From the NCBI RefSeq assembly GCF_900108295.1, contig NZ_FNWK01000001.1, forward strand, positions 1,426,001 through 1,490,000: DNA of 64,000 bases, in the 5' to 3' direction. Origin of the DNA: Sphingopyxis sp. YR583. Lineage in GTDB: Bacteria > Pseudomonadota > Alphaproteobacteria > Sphingomonadales > Sphingomonadaceae. The notes beneath the pieces were generated by a model. It had not been told where the DNA came from and ran no database searches. It saw only the letters and a list, made by a program, of their open reading frames with translations. The position numbers were made by a program, and so were the translations under genes. This document shows, one piece after another, positions 16,555-24,980 of this stretch (the first letter of the stretch is position 1; every line of letters starts with the position of its first letter).

Positions 16555-17289
16555 CTATTCGGCCGCTGGCCTGGACGGCTGAGAATACATTCCCAGCAAC
16601 TCGCGAGCGAGCTCTGCCCTTGCCTTGTTTCGGGACGTAGCGTCGCCAGCTTCGATCGATTCAATGATGTTTATCGACATGCCCACTGCGTTGATGCGCT
16701 CCAGCACCACAACGTAATTTTTAGCTTGGTCCATGGTCGATCGGTAAATGATCAGGAAGGTGCCTCCTATCGCTTGAACCAATACACCGGAAGCTGCTGC
16801 AAGTATCGGCATCGTGATCGCGCCCGGCTCGTCGATTGCGCGCCAGACCCCTAGGCCGACGAGCGCCATTCCGAATAACATCACAACCGTCGTGAGCACG
16901 AAGATCGCCGTGACATGCCCGAGATTGCGGTCAAGATAACTTTCGAGCTTCAGCCGCGCGACATCCCAGGTATATTGCGAACGGTCGGGATTTTCGCGGG
17001 CACGTACCTCGGCAGCTTCGACCTTTTCTTCTTCTGCCGCGCGGCGGGCATTGGTGCTGAGAGAAGAAATCGTGACCAGGCCGATAAAGGCTATGCCGGC
17101 AGCCGGGGCGCCCACCACCTCGGAGTTCGATAAATTAAGCGCACCTGAAAAGGCCAGAAGCGCGATAATGAAACCCAGAACATACATGAACAGTCCCGCG
17201 ATGTAGAACTTCTGCAGTCGTGGGCTCAGATGGCGCCAGCCTCCGAGGAGCATTTGAGTTGCGTGCCTAATTGCAGGTTCGGTTTCCAT
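16555..17289 (-). CDS. Membrane protein resembling the TRADD-N-associated transmembrane domain
   Basis: The 244-residue product has four predicted membrane helices: two near the N-terminus (IAGLFMYVLGFIIALLAF and GAPAAGIAFIGLVTI) and two near residues 125-170. The second pair and its context (SYLDRNLGHVTAIF, then GGTFLIIYRSTMDQAKNY and LERINAVGMSINIIESI) resemble the two-helix membrane module associated with TRADD-N domains in bacterial conflict systems. No TRADD-N domain itself is visible. The start ATG at 17289 has a strong AGGGGG ribosome site. It is upstream of the HEPN-like gene with only 15 bases between. A membrane sensor or effector partner is a plausible role but unproven. Confidence 0.5.
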   Translation of the reverse strand: METEPAIRHATQMLLGGWRHLSPRLQKFYIAGLFMYVLGFIIALLAFSGALNLSNSEVVGAPAAGIAFIGLVTISSLSTNARRAAEEEKVEAAEVRARENPDRSQYTWDVARLKLESYLDRNLGHVTAIFVLTTVVMLFGMALVGLGVWRAIDEPGAITMPILAAASGVLVQAIGGTFLIIYRSTMDQAKNYVVVLERINAVGMSINIIESIEAGDATSRNKARAELARELLGMYSQPSRPAAE

Positions 17290-17343
17290 GTTGCCCCCTA
17301 GTTCGTTCGCTTCCGCGCCGCGGCTTCTCACTTCATCGCTTCG

Positions 17344-18258
17344 ATGATTGCAAGAAAATCTGTGGTGAAGCTCTATTGTGATGAGAAGGCGAGATTATGG
17401 GGTATTGACGCGATGCGAGATTGGAAGACCCGAGACGAGCCCACCAACGCCAATCTGCGCCTTCTCGAATCCATGTCGAGAGCATGGCCAAATATGAACG
17501 CGGATCAGGCCACGCAGCGGCTGACTACGATCATCAGTATCGACGATATGCTCCCCAAGGCCGTTCGAGCCCATTTCCGGTTGCCTTCGCTTTATATCGG
17601 CAACGCGCACTACAGCTGGTCGCAAGCCCGGCTCGACGAATGGTGGTCGGAACTGTCGTCGGCGATTGTTGTCGGTCTGGATGCGGTGGAAGCGGACAAG
17701 GATTTGCAAAAGGGAGGCGCTGCAACCCTCGACGATCGGCCACCCACTCGCGGTGAGGAGCTCAATGATGCCTGTCGCGCTTACAGCCAGCATGCAAACT
17801 CAACCACGCTCGATGACCTGCGTCTCGCCTGCTCTGCACCGGGGCTCGGCCAATATTTCGAGCGACTGACTTATTGGCTGGGGCGAAAGCGCCCGGCCCC
17901 CGGACGCAGGCCGATCGCTTCGGAACTCTGGATCGCGTTGAGCAACATCGAAGCCCGAGCGGACTATTATCATCACCACCGGGCCTCCTATCGGTACGAC
18001 GATAAGCGTCGTGCTGAAGCTGCATCGAGCGCTGATGAGCACCACCCTTCGCCGATAATCGAAGCTCTACATACCGTAAGCCGCGGGGGGCTCGTGCTCG
18101 GCCAGCGCGTGCGTCACGGGAAATTCGGCCAGGGCACGATCACGCATATCGAGGGCGATCGCATCGAAGCGGAGTTCGATGGATTGGGAGCGAAGCGTAT
18201 TCTGGAGACTTTTCTTACGGCCGAAACGTTACCCGAGGCACACCCTAGCCAGCAATAG
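17344..18258 (+). CDS. Hypothetical protein with a C-terminal UvrD/PcrA-type Tudor-like domain
   Basis: The 304-residue product is unrecognised over its first 240 residues. Its C-terminus (LGQRVRHGKFGQGTITHIEG, continuing to KRILETFLTAE) matches the SH3/Tudor-like domain at the end of UvrD/PcrA helicases, which binds RNA polymerase or nucleic acid. The helicase motor is absent; no Walker motifs are seen. The gene starts at 17344, 54 bases from the divergent membrane-protein gene. Its end overlaps the convergent OLD-nuclease gene by 14 bases. A DNA-repair or defence link is suggested only by that domain and by the neighbouring nuclease. Confidence 0.5.
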   Translation: MIARKSVVKLYCDEKARLWGIDAMRDWKTRDEPTNANLRLLESMSRAWPNMNADQATQRLTTIISIDDMLPKAVRAHFRLPSLYIGNAHYSWSQARLDEWWSELSSAIVVGLDAVEADKDLQKGGAATLDDRPPTRGEELNDACRAYSQHANSTTLDDLRLACSAPGLGQYFERLTYWLGRKRPAPGRRPIASELWIALSNIEARADYYHHHRASYRYDDKRRAEAASSADEHHPSPIIEALHTVSRGGLVLGQRVRHGKFGQGTITHIEGDRIEAEFDGLGAKRILETFLTAETLPEAHPSQQ

Positions 18259-20122
18259 GACCGACCAATCGAGGGTCGTCCGAGGCTCCGTTTGCGCCGC
18301 ACCATGTCGAAAGCTCACCCTGAAGGAAGGTACGGTAATCCTGGTCACCTGAGGGATCGAAATCGAGGCCGTAGTGGTAGGGTGAATCGCACACATCGAG
18401 CATGAAATCGAGAACCTGCTGCCGGAGCGTTTCATCCTCCTTGATACGAATATAAGCCTGCAGCGGCTTGTCTTTACCGAGCTCGTCTCCGCCAAGATGT
18501 CGTTCAAAATCAGGTACGCTACAGCGATGGCGCACCACAATATTGGCAGCTCGGCAGGCTTTCAGCTCATCCAATATCGTCTGATTGGTTGTCCACATCG
18601 GGTTGGCCTTCCGGTTCGAAGTATATGGCCAATCGATGTCGTGGATGATGCTGAACGGGATGCGGAAGTGCCGCAGCATCCGGATGAGACCGGGCAAAAT
18701 ACCCTTGCCTCGCGCACGGATGACGGCCGCTCGCGCTGCTAGTTCATGGTTCGTCTCCACAACGGCGGCGATGAAGGCGGCATGCTCGGTGTCGCCCTCG
18801 ACGAGGATCGGATAGGAGCCGAAGAATATTTCGGAGAATCCGACGTCCATCTGTTGCAGGGCGCTCAGATTTCTCTTGGTTTCGGGGTCGAAGGTGACTT
18901 CATCGGCACGGTAGGTCCGACTGTTCAGTGGGCCTTGATCGCCGCCGGCCCGTTCAAGTCGAACGATCGTGGTGTGATCCTCGAGCGGGTTGATGAAATA
19001 CGGAGAATGGGTGGTCATCATCACCTGCCAATCCGGATCGGCGGCGAGTTGATAGAGATGCTTTTGCGCGGCGCGAGCGGCCATGGGGTGGAGGGCGTTT
19101 TCAGGTTCGTCGATCAGCAAAAGATATCCGGGAAAGGCGGGATCATCCTCGGCGCCGGCAAGCTGTTCCCCCGCGTCGAGCGCCTCCAGCTTCGCAATCG
19201 CCGCCGCTTTGACTTCTTCTTTTTTGTTCTTGAGATCCTTGAGAATACCGTCCCGCACTTCCTGCTGCCGGGTCAATTGATTGTGAACCTGGAGCATCGA
19301 CCAGAAGAGCGCTCGCCGGGCTCCAGCGCCTTGCTGAGCCAAGGAGGTTTCTACCTGTCCGTCTTGGACACGAATTCCCGATCCCTCCTTGAGCAATTTA
19401 TCGAGACTGATCGTAGGCGCGGACATCGCTACTTCCAGCCGCACCCCAAGGGTCGGAAATACGCCTTTGAACCCCTCATGCACCTTGGTGGCAATGTCGC
19501 CGAACCGGTCTTCGTGCGTCTTGCTGAGACCGTCGACCACGCTCATCAGGCTTGCGACTGATTTGGACAGGTTCGAATTGGGATCGCCCTGCTCCGTCTT
19601 CATCTCCGCGACGAAGGGCGACAAGGCGAGTGTCAGCAACAGTTCTTCGGTCTTGTCGGCGTCTTCCAGCGATCCGATGCGCAGCGGCCGCGGCAGTCGC
19701 GATTTGAAAACATTATCCGCACCTCCGGCCTTGCCGTCTTCTGACCAATTGTTTTCGGCAGGACTCCAAGTCTTGCGGACCATGGCTCCGTCCGCCGCCC
19801 ATTCCCATCGACTTCGCAAAATGCGGTCGCTGCCATCGATAATCTTCCAGTCCTCTGCGATATTGGCGATCCCTTCCGGGATATGCACATCCAGTTCCAC
19901 GACGCATGGCTCCCCATCGGGAGCCCAGCGGCAGCGATCACGCGCGACGGAGAACTTGTTCGGGCTCTCGGCTAATTCATAAGCGCGGAGGATCGTCGAT
20001 TTTCCGGCATTATTCTTGCCGACGAGGCATACCACGTCGTCCAGCGCCACTTCGACGCCATCGGGTCCGATGCATCCGATATTCTGTACCACGAGCTTCA
20101 AGAGCTTCGAACGGTTCGCCAT
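18245..20122 (-). CDS. OLD-family ATPase with TOPRIM endonuclease domain
   Basis: The 625-residue product combines an ABC-type ATPase and a TOPRIM nuclease, the layout of OLD (overcoming lysogenization defect) proteins and of GajA. Visible are Walker A GKNNAGKS at 35-42, Walker B LLLIDEPENALHP, and TTHSPYFINP, then the TOPRIM residues Glu442 in ILVEGDTEH and Asp495/Asp497 in IIHDIDWPY. The start ATG at 20122 has GGAGGGG five bases upstream and is preferred to a longer frame. No GajB-type UvrD helicase is adjacent, so this looks like a stand-alone (class 1) OLD nuclease rather than a complete Gabija system. It probably acts on DNA ends or phage DNA. Confidence 0.85.
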   Translation of the reverse strand: MANRSKLLKLVVQNIGCIGPDGVEVALDDVVCLVGKNNAGKSTILRAYELAESPNKFSVARDRCRWAPDGEPCVVELDVHIPEGIANIAEDWKIIDGSDRILRSRWEWAADGAMVRKTWSPAENNWSEDGKAGGADNVFKSRLPRPLRIGSLEDADKTEELLLTLALSPFVAEMKTEQGDPNSNLSKSVASLMSVVDGLSKTHEDRFGDIATKVHEGFKGVFPTLGVRLEVAMSAPTISLDKLLKEGSGIRVQDGQVETSLAQQGAGARRALFWSMLQVHNQLTRQQEVRDGILKDLKNKKEEVKAAAIAKLEALDAGEQLAGAEDDPAFPGYLLLIDEPENALHPMAARAAQKHLYQLAADPDWQVMMTTHSPYFINPLEDHTTIVRLERAGGDQGPLNSRTYRADEVTFDPETKRNLSALQQMDVGFSEIFFGSYPILVEGDTEHAAFIAAVVETNHELAARAAVIRARGKGILPGLIRMLRHFRIPFSIIHDIDWPYTSNRKANPMWTTNQTILDELKACRAANIVVRHRCSVPDFERHLGGDELGKDKPLQAYIRIKEDETLRQQVLDFMLDVCDSPYHYGLDFDPSGDQDYRTFLQGELSTWCGANGASDDPRLVGPIAG

Positions 20123-20301
20123 ACATGCCCCTCCAGTTTTGCCCCTTACCACCGCTTGACGATCCGGACCGAGAATACACGCACATTTTTTCAGATATCG
20201 GCCACAATGGACCAAAAATCTGGCGATCGCCGTCAGCGTGCTTCGACTAGGCGCTCGCGATTTCCTGTGGAGCGCTTTAGAAGCGATCAGAGGGGGCTTT
20301 G

Positions 20302-21420
20302 GTGCGATTCATCCACACGTCCGATTGGCAGCTGGGAAAACCGTTCGGGCGGGCCACCGACGATGCGCGGGCGGCGCTAAGCGAGGCCCGGCTGGATGCG
20401 ATCGACACGCTCGCAGCTGCGGCTCGCAAAGAGAGTGCGACGACCATCCTCGTCGCAGGCGATGTATTCGACTCTCCGGAACCGGGCGACCGCGTTTACC
20501 GGCAAGCACTGACTCGTATGGCCGGTGCATCCGATATGCGCTGGGTTCTGGTTCCGGGAAATCACGATCCCGCGCGAGCCGATGGACTTTGGAGCCGCCT
20601 CGTCGGTGAAGCACCGAGCTCCGTAGTCGTTTTGCTAAAGCCTGAGCCATTTGATCTGGGCGATGGTGCGTGGGTTCTTCCTGCGCCCTTGCAGTATAAG
20701 CGCAGCACCGAAGATCCGACTGCCTGGTTCGATCACGCGGAAACGCCGCCGGGCGCAAAGAGGATCGGACTTGCACACGGCTCGATCCGTGATTTTGGTT
20801 CCTCGAATTCGACGTCAAATCTGATTGCCGTCGATCGTGCACAGCGGGCCGGTCTGCATTATCTGGCCCTCGGCGACTGGCACGCGCGGCTCGCGATCGA
20901 TTCGCTGACGCATTATAGCGGCACCCCTGAACCGGATGATTTCGGGCGCGATGTGACCGGGGTTGCGCTGCGCGTCGACATTTCAGGTGACCGCCCCGAC
21001 GTCACGGATTTGCCGATCGGCAAATATCATTGGGCACGCGAAGAGCATTCACTGTCCGCGTTGGACGATCTGGACGCTGTCCTTACCGGTCTCGCTCCCG
21101 GAATTGAACGGCGCAACCTGGTCGCACGGCTAAAGTTCTCGGGGTTGTTATCTCTTGCGGAACGCGTGGCGTTGCGGGACCGTCTTGAAGGCGAGTTTGC
21201 TCACGACATTCGCTGGCTCGATCTCAATCTCGACGACTTGTTCGCGCGCCCGACCGATGCAGATCTTGCGGACATCGATAGCAATGGCGTTTTGAGAGCG
21301 GCGGCAGAGCTATTGCAAGCCAAGGCTGGCGAAGACAGTCCAGACGGAAAGCGGGCAGCTGCCGCGCTTGAACGGCTTTATGTGGAGCAAAAGCGCTCCG
21401 AACGGCTGGAGCAGGGATGA
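20302..21420 (+). CDS. SbcD/Mre11-like metallophosphoesterase (YhaO type)
   Basis: A calcineurin-like phosphoesterase of the DNA-repair exonuclease group. Motifs in order are HTSDWQLG (residues 4-11; the usual DWH is DWQ), VAGDVFDS, VPGNHD, LAHGS and LGDWHARL. It has 372 residues from the GTG at 20302, which has AGGGGG five bases upstream; a TTG three bases earlier is less likely. Its stop overlaps the next start by four bases (ATGA), so it is coupled to the SbcC-like partner. Mre11/SbcD enzymes nick and resect DNA at blocked ends with a Rad50/SbcC ATPase. The Asp-Trp-Gln variant could alter one metal ligand. Confidence 0.8.
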   Translation: MRFIHTSDWQLGKPFGRATDDARAALSEARLDAIDTLAAAARKESATTILVAGDVFDSPEPGDRVYRQALTRMAGASDMRWVLVPGNHDPARADGLWSRLVGEAPSSVVVLLKPEPFDLGDGAWVLPAPLQYKRSTEDPTAWFDHAETPPGAKRIGLAHGSIRDFGSSNSTSNLIAVDRAQRAGLHYLALGDWHARLAIDSLTHYSGTPEPDDFGRDVTGVALRVDISGDRPDVTDLPIGKYHWAREEHSLSALDDLDAVLTGLAPGIERRNLVARLKFSGLLSLAERVALRDRLEGEFAHDIRWLDLNLDDLFARPTDADLADIDSNGVLRAAAELLQAKAGEDSPDGKRAAAALERLYVEQKRSERLEQG

Positions 21421-24053
21421 TGCGCATCCACGAGCTCCACATCGAGAACTTCCGCAAATTCCGGAGGCCGCTGCGCCTGGACGGGTTTGAGCCGGGGATC
21501 AATCTGATCTCGGATCAGAATGAGGCCGGTAAATCCACCGTCCTTGAAGCTTTGCGCGCGGTGCTGTTCGAGCGATCCGGTTCGAAGAGCGAACGGATAC
21601 GGTCCTTCCGCCCGCACGGCGATGAGGTCGCGCCGACCGTCGAACTGGTTTTCGAGGTAGCTGGCGGTCGTTGGCGACTGAGAAAGCGTTTCCTTCAAAA
21701 TCCATCGGTTGAACTCGAAGGCCCATCGGGCCGTGCGACCGGAGATGATGCGGAGGACCGACTTCAGGAGCTGCTTGGCTTTGCTCGCGCGGGCAATCGC
21801 GGCGCCGACGACGATAGCCGCGGCGCGCTTGGCCTGCTTTGGGTCGAACAGGGGCAGTCGTTTGTTATCGGATCGCCGGGCGAGGGCGCGCGACGCACGA
21901 TCGAGGAAGTGCTTGCCGGCGAGATCGGGGCGGTGACGGGTGGTCAGCGCACTCAGAAGGTATTGCAGTCGGTAGAGCGCAGCCTTGCCGAGTTGCTGAC
22001 GGCTACCGGACGGCCCACCAAACGTCTCCAGGCGGCACAGGACGCGGCGACCTCAGCGGTCGACGAGGCGCAGCGTGCGCAACAGGAATTGGAGCAGTTC
22101 GACGCGGTTCTCGATCGCTTGGAATCGAAGCGGAATGAGCAGCGACGCTTGCTCGAAGAACTTGATGATCCCGAACATGAGGAGCGTTTACGGGCGATCG
22201 AAGCCGATCTCGATCGGGCGAAGGCGGCAGGGCAAACATTGCGTACCGCCGAAGCGTTGCTTCGCGAGGCGGCCGGTGTTCGGACGGCCCTTGAAAAGCG
22301 GCAAACGGACCGACACGAGCTGCGTGCATCTATTACCGACGCCGAACGAACCGCAACTGCGGCCCAGACCGCTGCCAAGGAGCAAGCAACCGCAGCTAAG
22401 GAAGCGAGCACGGCCGAAAAGGAGGCCGCGAAGCTTCTGGAAACGGTGCGCAACACGCTTCGCGAGATCGACGAAAAGAGATTGGAAGCGGCAAAGGCTC
22501 ACCGCACGCGCGCCCGTGAGCGTGCGCTCGTCGCCGCGTTCGCGCGTCTGGACAAGGCGGAAGCTCTCAGCACGAACCTGGATCGCCGTCGCGAGGAGGT
22601 GGACGCCTCCCGCATGACGCCGGATGCGTTGCGAGAACTACAAGCACTTGAGCAGAGTTTGGTGGAAGCGCAGGCCGCTTCGAATGCCGGGGCCGCGCTC
22701 TTCGAAGTCTCCCTACAGCCCACCGCGCCGGCTGCGACGCTCGACGGCGAGGCGGTAGAAGGCGAAGCACGGGCTCTGGTCACGAAGCCGCTCGTCTTGG
22801 AGGTCGAGGGAGTAGGCAGGGTCGCAATCACGCCGCCGGCCTCGGGCGAGCCCGCACAGGCCCGGCTTCGCGCGGCAGAGCAGGATTTGGCCTCGTTTCT
22901 TGGAAAGATGAGGTGTCACGATGCCGAGGCGGCGCGCGAGGCCGGTCGAAAGCGCGAAGAAGCGAGCCAGGCGATCAGCCGTTTGGAAGCACAGCTCGAT
23001 GCGTCATGCCCCGAAGATAGTGTGCTCGATATCGCAGCCGGTCTGGATGCGCTTCGCGGGTCTCTTGCGACAGAATCATTGCCGAAAGTCGACGATGCCG
23101 AAGCGCAGTCGCAAGACGACGAACTTGATGTTATTTGGACGAACGCCCGGACCGCCGTGAGCGATGCCGAGGGCCGCCGCGAAGCCGCGCTCCAGACCCT
23201 TCAAGACGCTCAAAAGGAAAACGTCCGTCTGGGTTCGGATAGCGAACGTGCTGCAGCCGATCTTCAGCGGCTCAAAGATCAACTGCGGATTGATCTCGAG
23301 CAGGTCGATGATGAAAAATTGGGCGCTGATTTGGCGGAGGCCAAATCGGAGGAAGGGCGTGCAACCGTTGCTCGTGACGAAGCGAAGCGAGCGGTGGAAG
23401 GGCTCGACGAGGCACAGATCACGCAACGCCGGGATACGCTCCGGCGCCGACGCGAGCGTCTCGCCGAAGATCGACTCGATCTGGTCGGTGAAATTGCCCA
23501 GCTTGAGGAGCGTGCGAAGACTTTGGGCGGATCGGGACCGGCGAGCCGCGCTGCCGCTGCCGCCGAGATGGCGGAGAGCGTCGTCGCGGCTCATGACAAA
23601 CTGAAGGAAGAGGCTGCGACGTTGGCCCTGCTCGTCCAAACGATACGCGATGCGCAACGCGAAGCGTCGCGGCGATTTCTGACGCCGGTGACCGAGCGGG
23701 TCGCTCCCTACATCGCGCGGTTGCTCCCAGGTGCCACCTTGTCCTTCTCTGAAGATCTGCGGCCGGTCTTGTTGCAACGGGGCAGTCGCAGCGAGGATAC
23801 GGGCGACCTCAGCAAGGGCACGCAGGAACAGCTGGCGGTTCTGACGCGGATCGCCTTCGCCGATCTGCTGATTGAAAAAGGGAAGCCTGCTTCGCTTGTT
23901 CTCGATGACGTGCTGGTGTTCGCCGACGACGATCGCTTCGATACGATGCTCGAAATCCTGTCGGATGCAGCAAAGAGGATGCAGATCATCATTCTGAGCT
24001 GCCGCACGTCGGCATATCGAGGTTTGGAGGCGAAGAGAATTCCGATTGCCTGA
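21417..24053 (+). CDS. SbcC/Rad50-like ATPase (YhaN type)
   Basis: An 878-residue SMC-like ATPase. The N-terminal Walker A reads DQNEAGKST (33-41), with Asp in place of the usual first Gly. Long Glu/Arg/Ala-rich coiled coils follow. A small globular insert near residues 440-490 (VLEVEGVGRVAITPP) is typical of YhaN-like proteins. Near the C-terminus are the ABC signature LSKGTQEQLAV and Walker B SLVLDDVLVFAD. No CxxC zinc hook is visible. The start overlaps the SbcD-like gene, so the two form a nuclease complex by analogy with Mre11-Rad50 and YhaO-YhaN. Its presence in an ICE cargo suggests a defence or element-maintenance role. Confidence 0.82.
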   Translation: MMRIHELHIENFRKFRRPLRLDGFEPGINLISDQNEAGKSTVLEALRAVLFERSGSKSERIRSFRPHGDEVAPTVELVFEVAGGRWRLRKRFLQNPSVELEGPSGRATGDDAEDRLQELLGFARAGNRGADDDSRGALGLLWVEQGQSFVIGSPGEGARRTIEEVLAGEIGAVTGGQRTQKVLQSVERSLAELLTATGRPTKRLQAAQDAATSAVDEAQRAQQELEQFDAVLDRLESKRNEQRRLLEELDDPEHEERLRAIEADLDRAKAAGQTLRTAEALLREAAGVRTALEKRQTDRHELRASITDAERTATAAQTAAKEQATAAKEASTAEKEAAKLLETVRNTLREIDEKRLEAAKAHRTRARERALVAAFARLDKAEALSTNLDRRREEVDASRMTPDALRELQALEQSLVEAQAASNAGAALFEVSLQPTAPAATLDGEAVEGEARALVTKPLVLEVEGVGRVAITPPASGEPAQARLRAAEQDLASFLGKMRCHDAEAAREAGRKREEASQAISRLEAQLDASCPEDSVLDIAAGLDALRGSLATESLPKVDDAEAQSQDDELDVIWTNARTAVSDAEGRREAALQTLQDAQKENVRLGSDSERAAADLQRLKDQLRIDLEQVDDEKLGADLAEAKSEEGRATVARDEAKRAVEGLDEAQITQRRDTLRRRRERLAEDRLDLVGEIAQLEERAKTLGGSGPASRAAAAAEMAESVVAAHDKLKEEAATLALLVQTIRDAQREASRRFLTPVTERVAPYIARLLPGATLSFSEDLRPVLLQRGSRSEDTGDLSKGTQEQLAVLTRIAFADLLIEKGKPASLVLDDVLVFADDDRFDTMLEILSDAAKRMQIIILSCRTSAYRGLEAKRIPIA

Positions 24054-24064
24054 CTGGGCAGGCT

Positions 24065-24886
24065 CTATGACCCTATCCGGTACTCGGGTTCGACCCAATC
24101 GCTGCTCCAGTCCAAGCACTCGGAGAAGGTCAGAATCTGTCCAAACTCCTTCGCAAAGGCGCTGGCCACCTCTTCACTTTCGATGAGGATCGCATTTTCC
24201 CAAGAGTGCGTCGCGTTGTTGCTGATGTTGTAGCTTCCGGTCCAGACCCGCCGCGGAACCACATCAGTATCGCGATGCTCCGTTCCCGGCTCCAAATCGC
24301 AGAAGATCAGGAATTTATTGTGCATGCGCGGCCAAGCCGGCCGTTTCTCGCGGTTGTGATTTCCGACGCAGCGGACCGGTTCGATGCTGGGATCTCCCGC
24401 ATGGTTCAGGCTGGAGACCCCGCCGGGCAGATGGTATCTGAGCAATCTTGACGGCAGGGCGCTGTAAAGGGCGTGAAGGCTGGAATAGCGTGCGCCGCCG
24501 AGGTCGGGACGAAGGAAGTCCTCCTTCTGCACGACAATGCTGACATGATAACAGGAGGCGAGGGCGCGAAGCACGTCCGCGTCGGTCAGCCACGCGACGC
24601 ACCCCAGCACGACGGGTGAACGACCAATTTCGGCGATAAGCCTCGCGCGATGATCGCGAAAGATGACGTCAAGCCGAGCATTGGCGGTGATGCCAAAATC
24701 CCGCTGTGCCTCGGTCGTATGATCGACCGGAACACCAAGATCATTCAGATTTACCACGCCCCTCATCGCAACACGGCTAGCATATTCGTGTGCGTGGAGA
24801 CAGGTCGTTGCAAAATCATCCGACAACGGTAGATTGTAGCTAACGCCGCCATCGTCGGCGTGGCCGCTGCCATGGCGAAGGATCAT
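24065..24886 (-). CDS. Phospholipase D-like nuclease, single HKD motif
   Basis: The product carries one PLD/HKD motif near its C-terminus: RMHNKFLIFCD (His189, Lys191) followed by TGSYNISNNATHSWENA (Ser218, Asn220). Single-motif PLD proteins usually dimerise and act as nucleases. The start is uncertain. The ATG at 24886 gives 273 residues and is the most conservative. A frame open to a TTG at 25009 would overlap the divergent gene at 24981 and has no ribosome site. The gene faces the SbcC-like gene tail to tail, with 11 bases between the stops. Whether it works with the SbcCD-like pair is unknown. Confidence 0.68.
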   Translation of the reverse strand: MILRHGSGHADDGGVSYNLPLSDDFATTCLHAHEYASRVAMRGVVNLNDLGVPVDHTTEAQRDFGITANARLDVIFRDHRARLIAEIGRSPVVLGCVAWLTDADVLRALASCYHVSIVVQKEDFLRPDLGGARYSSLHALYSALPSRLLRYHLPGGVSSLNHAGDPSIEPVRCVGNHNREKRPAWPRMHNKFLIFCDLEPGTEHRDTDVVPRRVWTGSYNISNNATHSWENAILIESEEVASAFAKEFGQILTFSECLDWSSDWVEPEYRIGS

Positions 24887-24980
24887 TGATCCAACGAAAA
24901 TCAAACTCTGTTGTGACCGCACTTTATCCGGCCGCCAGAGAAACGAGCAGCGCGTTTTCAGGGCCGGGATAAAGGATGCG

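Noticed and set aside
18245..20122. A complete Gabija system
   Set aside because: The OLD-type nuclease is present, but no UvrD-like helicase with Walker motifs is encoded nearby.
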